64,000 bases of DNA from positions 496,001 through 560,000 of the forward strand of contig JAGKQI010000104.1 of NCBI GenBank assembly GCA_018806915.1, read 5' to 3'. Of this stretch, positions 55,281-64,000 are shown in pieces (position 1 is the stretch's first letter; the number at the start of each line of letters is the position of its first letter). The notes beneath the pieces are model-generated. The model made no database searches and was not told where the DNA came from. It was given only the letters and a program-made list of their open reading frames with translations. This DNA comes from Phytophthora colocasiae (lineage: Eukaryota; Oomycota; Peronosporomycetes; Peronosporales; Peronosporaceae). The translations under genes and the position numbers were made by a program.

Positions 55281-56200
55281 ATGTTGAAGCTTTCTGTCGC
55301 GACTAGATTCGGGTTTTGCACTACCGGTATCAAAGACCGAGCCCTTTCCAGCTGCTTCAGATATCGTTGGCGGTCAGATGACAATGATCGGTTGGCTATC
55401 GAAGCGCCAACCGCCCTCGTTCGTCTCTCAGGTTACTTTTTAATCAACGAGGTCACCTTCGTAAAGACCGCGACCAGGTGCTTTGAGATGCCCTCTCCAT
55501 CGACACCCTCCAAGAAGGCCCAGTCTTACTTAGACGCATTCAACGTCGCTACGCCGCCTGCCAAGCCGACAAAATTCGACATAGCGATATACCTTACTCG
55601 TATTGGGTCTACAAACAAATTCGAGAGATGGTGGAGTATCGTTGGAACTTTATTCATACATCGTAAATGGGTCTATCATACCTGTTGTGCCCGAAGCACC
55701 TCACAAGCAAGTGGCTTCCAGGTGACCAGGTGGCGACTAAAGTTCAATTACGCCAGTACATCAATGAATTCTACCGTGACAGTGAAAGCACTGCTTCTCA
55801 GTGCAAGATAGAGCTTGCTCAGTTTATCAAAATGAGGATTACGTGTTCTACAACCCAAATGGAGCTCTACAAGGATATGGACGCACTGGAATACTGGCTT
55901 GATCATGGTGTGACTGAATTCCCGCTCTTGGCTCCAATTGCAACGAGACTCTTTACGGTTCCTACCTCTTCTGCTGCTGCAGAACGTGTTTGGAGTGCCT
56001 TTGCTTTCGTGTGGTCTAAACGCCGCAATCGCTTGACAGCAGACAAAGTTGAGAAGTTAGTGTTTCTCTATACAAACTTCGCTCTGCTCGATACGGAGGA
56101 CTCTACGGACTACGTGAGACGCGTGATTGAAGACTTGGAAGACGAAGCTACTGAAGACAGCGACGCATTGGCTGCGCAGGACAATACAGTACTACTATAG
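55281..56200 (+). pseudogene. hAT transposase (frameshifted)
   Basis: The C-terminal part (about 55810-56130) reads YWLDHGVTEFPLLAPIATRL, VPTSSAAAERVWSAFAFV and RLTADKVEKLVFLYTN, the hAT dimerisation region with its conserved Ser-Ala-Ala-Glu-Arg and following aromatic residues. Upstream, weaker hAT-like sequence (TKFDIAIYLTR) lies in a second frame that overlaps at 55667-55811, so a frameshift separates the two. The catalytic N-terminal portion with the first Asp residues is missing or unrecognisable. The protein cannot work as a transposase. Confidence 0.75.
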
Positions 56201-56265
56201 TCCTGTAGTTATATAGAAAGTCCACAACAAACAGGGTAACACGTTTGCTAACAGCACTAACAGTA

Positions 56266-56308
56266 AGTTAGTGTGTAGTAATTCTAGCAAACATGTTGGC
56301 GGAGTACA
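56266..56308 (+). repeat. Direct repeat, right copy
   Basis: Partner of 55178-55220; see that entry. It contains GTTGGCGGAGT, which is inversely related to CTCCGCCAAC at 56791-56800. Confidence 0.6.
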
Positions 56309-56576
56309 CTAATGGTATCATGGATATCCGTTACTGCAGTGTTCTACTTCGAAGTAACAATTAGCACTACAGTTGTGAAGACCGTCCAAGCGTATGGGGA
56401 TTTTTCGCTTTTTATAAAAGGATTCGAGTGGGGTCTGCAAACAGCAATTCGACTTGCAACTGGATACTACCGTAAAAGCTCCAGATAGCTTTCGAGCCAC
56501 CCCAAGCGAACCCAAGTCCAGTTGCTACTGCTGTACCGAAATCGAGAATATCCGCTGATGCTGACGACCTCTTTTT

Positions 56577-56680
56577 TCTTGGTGAAGTGGCGCCAGAAAT
56601 CGGTAGATGCTTGTTTTCTTGGTGAAGTGGCGCCAGAAATCGGTAGATGCTTGTTTTCTTGGTGAAGTGACGCTGGCAAG
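56577..56680 (+). repeat. 40-bp tandem repeat (about 2.5 copies)
   Basis: The segment starting GGTGAAGTGGCGCCAGAAAT begins at 56581 and 56621 (period 40, identical), and a diverged partial copy begins at 56661. Confidence 0.9.
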
Positions 56681-56754
56681 TAAGTGTAACGCATTAACAG
56701 CACGACGAAATACTCTTCTCAGAAGCGTCTTCTGACACCGAAATCAAAGACTTG

Positions 56755-56797
56755 TGGCGGAGCAAACGCGTTGGAGACCTACGCGTCTGCTCCGCCA
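56755..56797. repeat. 17-bp inverted repeat (palindrome)
   Basis: The arms 56755-56771 and 56781-56797 (TGGCGGAGCAAACGCGT and its near-complement) pair at 16 of 17 positions around a 9-nt loop. The right arm ends in the putative hAT terminus. Confidence 0.85.
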
Positions 56798-56813
56798 ACT
56801 TAGAGAGAAGAAC

Positions 56814-59275
56814 GTATATAATGACTGCATGTGTGATAGTGATTTTATCACACAAATACTTGGAAAATACTTGATGTTGATTGGATATTGAATTCTAAAA
56901 GGTTTGCGTTAACTTAAGGCATTTTGATAACAACGTAAGCGATTGTAGATCGTTCCGCAGGTCAGCTCAACAGCACGCTTGGGTGGTGCTGTTGTATATA
57001 CCTTTGACAGCAAGATAGCAAACGCGTTGCTGAACACTTGATCAGCAGCATCGAGCTGCATGTCCGATATTGTGGCGGCACCATTAAGCAAACTACTCTC
57101 CTCTGCAAGCTGTTGTAAATACTGCATCACCTTTTGTACGCGGGAATGCCGCATCTTGTGCTCTGATTTGATATCATGTTGCTTGCTGAGCAGTCGATAG
57201 GGCCGAATACCGGTGTGTTTATCCCCAAAAAACCACAAATTCCACATTGCCTTTACACTAGTTCGAGCAGGAAACTCCCAATTCATTGGCACGGAATGGT
57301 ACAGCAGACCATCCCCAATTCCACGTTTTCCAGGATGTAGGTTGGGTTTGAGGAGATGGTGTAGTGAGGTTTTCAGCGTTTGAATGTACTCCACACACTA
57401 CCTGACGAAATTCTGCTGCGAGATTAGCTCGCAACTCATCAATTCTAGAGTCGATATCCCGAAGCGATACCGGAACAACGCCATTAACTACAAAGTTTTG
57501 TCGTAATTCACTGACCACCAATGACGCGACGTTTTGGGGTAGTGAACCAGTCATATCAGTCTTCAGACCAATCATTTCGTGACGAAGCGTCTTTATTTCA
57601 TCCCGTAACTGGTCAACTTGTTTTGCAATGGCAAGATGCGCGGGGATACCAGTTGCTTTCATGCCGGTGCTACTGCAAACACCAATAGCTAATATAGATA
57701 TCCCGCGCTGCTGATGTAGTAGTCCATTCGCTGTAAATATCCGCGCCTTAAAATTGGATGGGAACCCAGTAATGTGTCACGAAGAAATTGTTCATGGTAG
57801 ATAATTGATGCCAGAAAGAAAGGGAAAGCAGATTGAATACCACGGGATAGTTCGAATAGCCACTTACTATCGTATTCCAGTACTGAATATCCATTTGACT
57901 GGTTATTGAGCTAGGAAAATGGGGCGGGAGCACAGCAAACCTCTCAGAACTAAAGGGTAAGCCGGTAATCATCCGCCCACACAGCTGATCAGCTCCCTCT
58001 CCAAAGTGAATATAGCGATCTTTTAATTTCCCAGACTTTGCCCCATTCGTAAGTAGACCGAGACAGGTGTTGGTCCATTTACTTGCCCAAGTGCATAAGA
58101 ACTACTTCCTTTCCTCAAACTGTGAGTGCCGATATCTTCGGTATTGCACCCGAGACTCGCCAATTCATCCTCGTTTAATGCGAGAACTATCCGACGTAAA
58201 ATTCGCCCAAACCGATTTCTATTATCTCCACCGAGAAACAGTTGCTGCTTGCATCCGGGCCCACGCTCTGGACATGAAAAAAGAAGCACAGCAAGCGCAA
58301 GTATTGGACACTGTGACGGTTCATAAGGGTTTGCATATACATGCTTGCCAAACTTCTCAGCTCCAGTTTGGTCACCTTTGTGACCCTGTTCCTCCACGAT
58401 AAGGCAATCCTCTGACCAGTCAATATGCTGCAGCATTATTGCGTCGACGGACTCCGATCGACTCATTAAATTCCACATCAGCACGAAATATCCCCAGCCA
58501 AACATAATTGTAGACCAAGACTGTCCTTTTCGCGTTGGTGCATCTTTCATCAGCTTAATGCAAGGATACCGTATCCTGAACTTTTGAGATCACGTTTGCC
58601 TTCTTTAATCTTCTCATTAGCCCACGCCTCTTTAAACGATTGATCACTTTCTCGTAGCCTTCCAGCATTCGACGCAGCTCAGTGTCCAGAGAACTCTCTA
58701 GATCCAGTAGGCGAGAATGGTACACATCGACTAGAGCGCTCCGGTATCCCCACACACACGATACTGACAGTGGAACACTTGGTGCATCATTGGCATGAAT
58801 GCCATCCTGGTCGCATGTGTTTGCTGGACTGCATATATAACCAAAAAAATCGAGCACTATGCTTTTAGCCAATGGAAGTTGCAAAGTTTCGCGTTCTACA
58901 TCAATGGCACTGGGGTGATGCTCAGCTAACCACGCGATAATCGTCTTTACCTTAGACTGATACGTTCGTTTGGTACTTGTGTTCGTTCGCTTGGACTGTA
59001 GAACTTGAGCCACTGCAGCTCCATCAACGCAGTCATTTACACGTCGCTTTTTCCCGCGCGCCATTGTTTTTGATGTGTGAATAAAAACTCCTCAGCCAAA
59101 GGTCGCCGCCACTGTGATTGTCGACTATCACACTTGACGTAAATCTACCAGCTTTTACGAGACTATACTCAATCCAAGTTTGCTAAATCCATATTGCGCA
59201 CTTCAGTCAAGTGTGATAGTTTCATATCACAACTCTGTATGTAAAATCTGAAAAAATATCACAGTTGCAGCGGAT
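56814..59275 (-). mobile_element. Second tyrosine-recombinase element, copy A (2462 bp)
   Basis: Copy A begins at GTATA 56814 and ends before GTATA 59276, where copy B starts with the same sequence. The recombinase genes lie on the minus strand. The unit is almost identical to copy B, with a few indels. TGTGATA/TATCACA inverted repeats occur near the left end (56832-56852), and related ones near the right end (about 59115-59235). No target duplication other than GTATA is seen. Confidence 0.85.
56909..59064 (-). pseudogene. Tyrosine recombinase of second element, copy A (broken)
   Basis: The N-terminal part is 59064-58555 (MARGKKRRVND start). The catalytic domain begins in a different frame at 58550 (MKDAPTRKGQSW) and breaks near 58031, where one base is missing (SLGN and stop). 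Further breaks near 57845 and 57320 divide the remaining C-terminal part. Catalytic residues are visible in MSRSESVDAI (Arg), GTHSLRKG (His and Arg) and DRYIHFG (Tyr, downstream of the break). Near 58613 it has two extra bases (CTCATT) compared with copy B, altering the end of the N-terminal frame. Confidence 0.85.
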
Positions 59276-59370
59276 GTATATAATGACTGCATGTGTGATA
59301 GTGATTTTATCACACAAATACTTGGAAAATACTTGATGTTGATTGGATATTGAATTCTAAAAGGTTTGCG

Positions 59371-61017
59371 TTAACTTAAGGCATTTTGATAACAACGTAA
59401 GCGATTGTAGATCGTTCCGCAGGTCAGCTCAACAGCACGCTTGGGTGGTGCTGTTGTATATACCTTTGACAGCAAGATAGCAAACGCGTTGCTGAACACT
59501 TGATCAGCAGCATCGAGCTGCATGTCCGATATTGTGGCGGCACCATTAAGCAAACTACTCTCCTCTGCAAGCTGTTGTAAATACTGCATCACCTTTTGTA
59601 CGCGGGAATGCCGCATCTTGTGCTCTGATTTGATATCATGTTGCTTGCTGAGCAGTCGATAGGGCCGAATACCGGTGTGTTTATCCCCAAAAAACCACAA
59701 ATTCCACATTGCCTTTACACTAGTTCGAGCAGGAAACTCCCAATTCATTGGCACGGAATGGTACAGCAGACCATCCCCCCAATTCCACGTTTTCCAGGAT
59801 GTAGGTTGGGTTTGAGGAGATGGTGTAGTGAGGTTTTCAGCGTTTGAATGTACTCCACACACTACCTGACGAAATTCTGCTGCGAGATTAGCTCGCAACT
59901 CATCAATTCTAGAGTCGATATCCCGAAGCGATACCGGAACAACGCCATTAACTACAAAGTTTTGTCGTAATTCACTGACCACCAATGACGCGACGTTTTG
60001 GGGTAGTGAACCAGTCATATCAGTCTTCAGACCAATCATTTCGTGACGAAGCGTCTTTATTTCATCCCGTAACTGGTCAACTTGTTTTGCAATGGCAAGA
60101 TGCGCGGGGATACCAGTTGCTTTCATGCCGGTGCTACTGCAAACACCAATAGCTAATATAGATATCCCGCGCTGCTGATGTAGTAGTCCATTCGCTGTAA
60201 ATATCCGCGCCTTAAAAATTGGATGGGAACCCAGTAATGTGTCACGAAGAAATTGTTCATGGTAGATAATTGATGCCAGAAAGAAAGGGAAAGCAGATTG
60301 AATACCACGGGGATAGTTCGAATAGCCACTTACTATCGTATTCCAGTACTGAATATCCATTTGACTGGTTATTGAGCTAGGAAAATGGGGCGGGAGCACA
60401 GCAAACCTCTCAGAACTAAAGGGTAAACCGGTAATCATCCGCCCACACAGCTGATCAGCTCCCTCTCCAAAGTGAATATAGCGATCTTTTAATTTCCCCA
60501 GACTTTGCCCCATTCGTAAGTAGACCGAGACAGGTGTTGGTCCATTTACTTGCCCAAGTGCATAAGAACTACTTCCTTTCCTCAAACTGTGAGTGCCGAT
60601 ATCTTCGGTATTGCACCCGAGACTCGCCAATTCATCCTCGTTTAATGCGAGAACTATCCGACGTAAAATTCGCCCAAACCGATTTCTATTATCTCCACCG
60701 AGAAACAGTTGCTGCTTGCATCCGGGCCCACGCTCTGGACATGAAAAAAGAAGCACAGCAAGCGCAAGTATTGGACACTGTGACGGTTCATAAGGGTTTG
60801 CATATACATGCTTGCCAAACTTCTCAGCTCCAGTTTGGTCACCTTTGTGACCCTGTTCCTCCACGATAAGGCAATCCTCTGACCAGTCAATATGCTGCAG
60901 CATTATTGCGTCGACGGACTCCGATCGACTCATTAAATTCCACATCAGCACGAAATATCCCCAGCCAAACATAATTGTAGACCAAGACTGTCCTTTTCGC
61001 GTTGGTGCATCTTTCAT
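59371..61017 (-). CDS. Tyrosine recombinase catalytic ORF, second element, copy B
   Basis: 548 aa from MKDAPTRKGQSW. The catalytic residues Arg in MSRSESVDAI (near 31), His-x-x-Arg in GTHSLRKGSS (near 143) and Tyr in KDRYIHFGEGADQ (near 180) are in order. The C-terminal 350 residues contain a predicted coiled-coil segment (QVDQLRDEIKTLRHEM) and no recognised domain. The start ATG overlaps the stop of the upstream ORF (TGATG), so either the two were one protein split by a frameshift or the second is made by re-initiation. Related to oomycete Crypton/Ngaro-like recombinases by motif layout; the exact superfamily is unresolved. Confidence 0.75.
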   Translation of the reverse strand: MKDAPTRKGQSWSTIMFGWGYFVLMWNLMSRSESVDAIMLQHIDWSEDCLIVEEQGHKGDQTGAEKFGKHVYANPYEPSQCPILALAVLLFSCPERGPGCKQQLFLGGDNRNRFGRILRRIVLALNEDELASLGCNTEDIGTHSLRKGSSSYALGQVNGPTPVSVYLRMGQSLGKLKDRYIHFGEGADQLCGRMITGLPFSSERFAVLPPHFPSSITSQMDIQYWNTIVSGYSNYPRGIQSAFPFFLASIIYHEQFLRDTLLGSHPIFKARIFTANGLLHQQRGISILAIGVCSSTGMKATGIPAHLAIAKQVDQLRDEIKTLRHEMIGLKTDMTGSLPQNVASLVVSELRQNFVVNGVVPVSLRDIDSRIDELRANLAAEFRQVVCGVHSNAENLTTPSPQTQPTSWKTWNWGDGLLYHSVPMNWEFPARTSVKAMWNLWFFGDKHTGIRPYRLLSKQHDIKSEHKMRHSRVQKVMQYLQQLAEESSLLNGAATISDMQLDAADQVFSNAFAILLSKVYTTAPPKRAVELTCGTIYNRLRCYQNALS

Positions 61018-61529
61018 CAGCTTAATGCAAGGATACCGTATCCTGAACTTTTGAGATCACGTTTGCCTTCTTTAATCTTCATTAGCCCACGCCTCTTTAA
61101 ACGATTGATCACTTTCTCGTAGCCTTCCAGCATTCGACGCAGCTCAGTGTCCAGAGAACTCTCTAGATCCAGTAGGCGAGAATGGTACACATCGACTAGA
61201 GCGCTCCGGTATCCCCACACACACGATACTGACAGTGGAACACTTGGTGCATCATTGGCATGAATGCCATCCTGGTCGCATGTGTTTGCTGGACTGCATA
61301 TATAACCAAAAAAATCGAGCACTATGCTTTTAGCCAATGGAAGTTGCAAAGTTTCGCGTTCTACATCAATGGCACTGGGGTGATGCTCAGCTAACCACGC
61401 GATAATCGTCTTTACCTTAGACTGATACGTTCGTTTGGTACTTGTGTTCGTTCGCTTGGACTGTAGAACTTGAGCCACTGCAGCTCCATCAACGCAGTCA
61501 TTTACACGTCGCTTTTTCCCGCGCGCCAT
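61017..61529 (-). CDS. N-terminal ORF of second recombinase, copy B
   Basis: 170 aa (MARGKKRRVNDCVDG start, basic N-terminus suggesting nuclear import). Residues about 20-150 look like the helical core-binding domain of tyrosine recombinases (KRTYQSKVKTIIAWLAEH, VWGYRSALVDVYHSRLLD). The ORF ends within the TGATG overlap at 61017-61021 and is in a different frame from the catalytic ORF. In related recombinases the two parts are one chain, so this is probably the 5' half of a frameshifted gene, though the break point is shared by both copies. Confidence 0.7.
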   Translation of the reverse strand: MARGKKRRVNDCVDGAAVAQVLQSKRTNTSTKRTYQSKVKTIIAWLAEHHPSAIDVERETLQLPLAKSIVLDFFGYICSPANTCDQDGIHANDAPSVPLSVSCVWGYRSALVDVYHSRLLDLESSLDTELRRMLEGYEKVINRLKRRGLMKIKEGKRDLKSSGYGILALS

Positions 61530-61740
61530 TGTTTTTGATGTGTGAATAAAAACTCCTCAGCCAAAGGTCGCCGCCACTGTGATTGTCGACTATCACACTT
61601 GACGTAAATCTACCAGCTTTTACGAGACTATACTCAATCCAAGTTTGCTAAATCCATATTGCGCACTTCAGTCAAGTGTGATAGTTTCATATCACAACTC
61701 TGTATGTAAAATCTAAAAAAATATCACAGTTGCAGCGGAT

Positions 61741-61836
61741 GTATACACTTCCATCAAATGGCTACATGTACATCAGCCAATCATTTGCGTTCTTGAAGTT
61801 GTACCCCAAGAAGATCGCCCCAGTCGAAGCACCACG
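61741..61836 (+). promoter_or_regulatory. Remaining promoter of GPR180/TMEM145-like gene
   Basis: The 96 bp between the recombinase array and the ATG contain GCCAATCATTTGCG near 61774, combining a CCAAT-like box with an initiator-like TCATTT. Any upstream regulatory sequence has been displaced by about 4.9 kb of element DNA. Confidence 0.45.
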
Positions 61837-63364
61837 ATGCAATTTCTGCTATCAGTATTGAGCTTCGTGGCTCTACTGCCCGCCGTACAAGCTAGCATCT
61901 TCGCAGGGTACACAGTAGGGAGACAGTTCCAGTACATCGGCAAGTTCTGCTTCACGTGGACGCCCACATTGGACGAAATTGCGGGGGTTCGTACACTTGA
62001 AACGTGAACGAATATGCTGCGTACATTAACGGTTTGACTGCATCTGCCAGCATATTACAGGCGAAATCGAGACAGATGTAGATGGATTACAAGTAGCAGT
62101 CTATGACGACGAGGCGCTCTTCTGGAACTACGTCATGACGGACAGTTCTTGCGACTGCAAGTGCAAAGTATCGGCGCAACATACCAAAGGAGTCTTCAAT
62201 GTGACAGCGATCAACAGCCACCACGTTACCCCATTTACTTTCAATGTGGATATCCACGAACATTTACGTCCAAGATTCTGGTACGTGGCGCTGGCGCGCT
62301 GCGTCCCGGGGGGAGACCAATACAAGCCTTCATTTGCGGAGATCACGGAAGCCAATTTCCGCAAATACTACTTCTCATCATGGTTCAGTATTCACATGAC
62401 CCAGGGGGACGGGAGCGAGCTCCCTGTCCAGCAACAAGGAATGCCGACGATCTATGCTGTCATGACTGCAGTGGCAGGAGTTGCAGCTGCGGCACAACTT
62501 GTGGCAGTACGGAGTATGACTAGGAGTGAGTCGTTCCACCCCATTATGCGGATCCTTACGCTGGTTTTGGTGTTTTTCTTCCTGTGCAATGCCCTGCTTT
62601 GCATTCACTTCACCATTTGCGAGTCGAATGGTTTGGGGGTGCCGTTTTTCAAGTATGCAGCTAATATCACTGACGTTTTCGTCCGTGTGGGCACTTTGCT
62701 ACTTGCCATGGTGATAGCGAAAGGATGGACGATCAACGGCGTTGCCCTGGACGGCCAGATTCAGCTTTCGTGCGTGATATTAGCGATTCTAGTGCTTTAT
62801 CTGTCGATGGCGATGTGGTATCTCGTATGGCTTGACCCGGCGTCGACGCTGTACATTTACGACTCGTGGCCAGGTCTGGGTATTTGTCTACTACAGATGT
62901 GCGTGCTCGGGTGGTTCGTCAGCACAATCGTGGAGACACGCTCATACGAGAAAGCCTCGACGAAGCGGTCCTTCTTCCTACGGGTCAGTGTTCGAGCCGT
63001 TGCTATTCGCCAACTGGATTGGAAATGCTAACTCTTTGGTTCTAGATGTGCTGTCTGTTCTCGGTGTTTTTCGTGGCGCTGCCTGTCATCGTGCTCATCG
63101 CATCCTTCTTGTCGCCGTGGGTGCGCGAGAAGACAGTCGCTGCCATAACGACATCATTGCATTGCCTTATCTATTTACTTCTCATCTATATGCTGTGGCC
63201 AACTCGGGCACCAAGTGACTTTGAGGTACGCAATATTGGTGAGAAATCCATGCCCAAGATTAACAAATTGTGTTGGATTTCACATGTAGCGCCTGTACTC
63301 GGTGTCATCACCGTCCGAGAAAGCGTCGTTGCGTGACCAACATCTCCCCACTGAAGACCTCTAA
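61837..63364 (+). CDS. GPR180/TMEM145-like seven-helix membrane protein
   Basis: Four exons, 61837-61990, 62061-62983, 63046-63225 and 63290-63364 (introns 70, 62 and 64 nt), give 443 aa with matching phases. A signal peptide (MQFLLSVLSFVALLPAVQAS) is followed by a Cys-containing luminal/extracellular domain (SCDCKCK), then seven membrane helices between about residues 200 and 410. The segment LLLAMVIAKGWTI is characteristic of the GPR180/TMEM145 (rhodopsin-like, PF10192-type) family. Function in this family is poorly known; trafficking or receptor-like roles are proposed. A short Ser-rich cytosolic tail ends the protein. Confidence 0.85.
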
Positions 63365-63393
63365 ATCGTAGCATTTTCGTTTTTAGCCCATTT

Positions 63394-64000
63394 CTACATG
63401 ATGGTTTTGTTGAGTTGCACTCTTGTCTTCCAGTAAAGCGAAAGCGTTTGGGTCTCTAGGTAGGCCAACTGTGAAAGTGCATGTAGCACTTCGTCCGTAC
63501 AAGTGTCCGAGTCGGGGGTCCCAATGCTTTTAGTCGTCAACTTCAAATCCTGTGATCCATAAAACGATGAACTCAAAGTTACAGACATCTCCTGTACAGA
63601 CAGCACAAGCCAAGGAGTATTGTACGAACCTCCAGAAGTTTTTCGAGAGCAGGAATGGGCTCTAACACTTCATCCATATCCAGAGCTAACTCTTCAGAAC
63701 GTTCTTCATCGCTGATTCCTGGAGGACCTCCATCGCCCCAGTTATTAATCGCGTCCAGCACCAGCGCTCGCATCTGCACGGAGTTATCGTAAGTGTTTGT
63801 TATAACGTTCAGGAATAATTTAGTTCTCAAGTTGCATACCGCTGACAGATCTGCTACATCGGAGCACTGGATAGTAAGATCAACGGATCGCTGCTGATCC
63901 TCTGATGAAGCAAAGCGCAGTAGAATAAGGCTCCCGGAAAAGGCCCGCAGTACAATCCATAGTTTTTCATTCTGCGTACGACAACAACGCCGAAGTCGTG
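63394..64000 (-). CDS. Unrecognised protein, C-terminal part (runs off window)
   Basis: The minus-strand frame is open from the window edge to 63630 (CRTQNEKLWIVLRAF onward). A proposed 38-nt intron (GTTCGT donor, ACAG acceptor at 63592) then joins it to 63591-63394, ending in VQLNKTIM and a stop. Without the intron the frame would stop at 63579. The visible part is mainly helical (LRTKLFLNVITNTY, MRALVLDAINNW) with an acidic stretch (DEERSEELALDMDEVLE), reminiscent of armadillo/HEAT-like helical proteins. I do not recognise the family. It is convergent with the membrane-protein gene (about 30 bp apart). Confidence 0.55.

Larger units (their letters stand above)
55149..56799 (+). mobile_element. 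hAT transposon remnant
   Basis: The region holds a broken hAT transposase and ends in hAT-like termini: TAGAGTTGGCG at 55149 and CCGCCAACTTAGA near 56792. These share an inverted AGTTGGCG core, but no 8-bp target duplication is evident, so the ends are tentative. Internal structure includes a direct repeat of about 42 bp, a 40-bp tandem repeat and a 17-bp palindrome arm. Confidence 0.5.
56309..56813. other. Non-coding repeat-rich stretch before the second recombinase array
   Basis: About 500 bp without a convincing gene. It holds the 40-bp tandem repeat (56577-56680) and a palindrome (56755-56797), and could be a small non-autonomous element bounded by GTTGGCGGAG (56294) and CTCCGCCAAC (56791). 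Confidence 0.4.
59276..61740 (-). mobile_element. Second tyrosine-recombinase element, copy B (2465 bp)
   Basis: Directly follows copy A, head to tail. It starts at GTATA 59276 and ends with GCGGAT before GTATA 61741, after which unique host sequence begins. Its C-terminal frame is intact, unlike copy A. The right end lies about 92 bp upstream of the GPR180/TMEM145-like start codon, in its promoter. Confidence 0.88.

Noticed and set aside
63630..64000. Assignment of the right-edge gene to eIF3m
   Set aside because: A weak helical resemblance (CNLRTKLFLNV) was noticed, but the following sequence does not fit that family.
1..64000. CRISPR arrays, bacterial operons or phage genes
   Set aside because: No direct-repeat/spacer pattern or bacterial gene organisation is present; the window is eukaryotic with spliced genes.

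Overview
The window looks like part of an oomycete (Peronosporales, Phytophthora-like) nuclear genome. Host genes are densely packed and intron-poor, with short GT-AG introns (mostly about 38-100 nt). They encode typical eukaryotic proteins: ribosomal protein eL6, mitochondrial Obg GTPase, a P4-ATPase, an adenylate-kinase-9-like giant, an RCK-type kinase, and a myosin with an N-terminal calponin-homology domain. About 45% of the window is transposable elements. The taxonomic call is inference from these families; there is no rRNA or barcode gene here.

Layout. (1) 1-13771: a head-to-tail array of Crypton-like tyrosine-recombinase elements, about 2.83 kb per unit. Four units are nearly identical (the first cut by the window edge) and a fifth is old and degraded. 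Only unit 4 keeps an open recombinase frame (676 aa). Every unit carries an antisense tRNA-like cloverleaf with box A and box B and a shortened anticodon arm. (2) 13883-18520: a disordered Ser-rich protein, an LRRC45-like leucine-rich-repeat/coiled-coil protein and a doubtful small ORF, all on the minus strand. (3) 18862-26762: a protein kinase gene split after codon 11 by a 6.84-kb Ty3/gypsy chromovirus with identical 152-bp LTRs and a GTTTG target duplication. The retroelement has frameshifted gag-pol, a C-terminal chromodomain and an antisense ORF near its 3' end.

(4) 26933-54411: a compact gene block: AK9-like, P1B metal ATPase with eleven CC motifs, eL6, RCK kinase, Obg, P4-ATPase flippase, E2F/DP-like protein, LRR protein and CH-domain myosin. 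Spacers are often 80-500 bp, including two divergent promoters. (5) 55149-61740: a second transposon island: a hAT remnant, small repeats, then a tandem pair of a different tyrosine-recombinase element (2462 and 2465 bp) with a GTATA sequence at all three junctions. (6) 61837-64000: a GPR180/TMEM145-like membrane protein whose ATG lies about 92 bp from the second array, and the 3' end of an unrecognised minus-strand gene.

The most unusual content is the pair of unrelated tyrosine-recombinase elements, both in head-to-tail arrays. One carries a conserved tRNA-like structure and a TCGGA motif cluster next to the junction; the other has TGTGATA/TATCACA inverted repeats near both ends. Several disruptions are single-base indels, so raw-read support should be checked before they are taken as biological.
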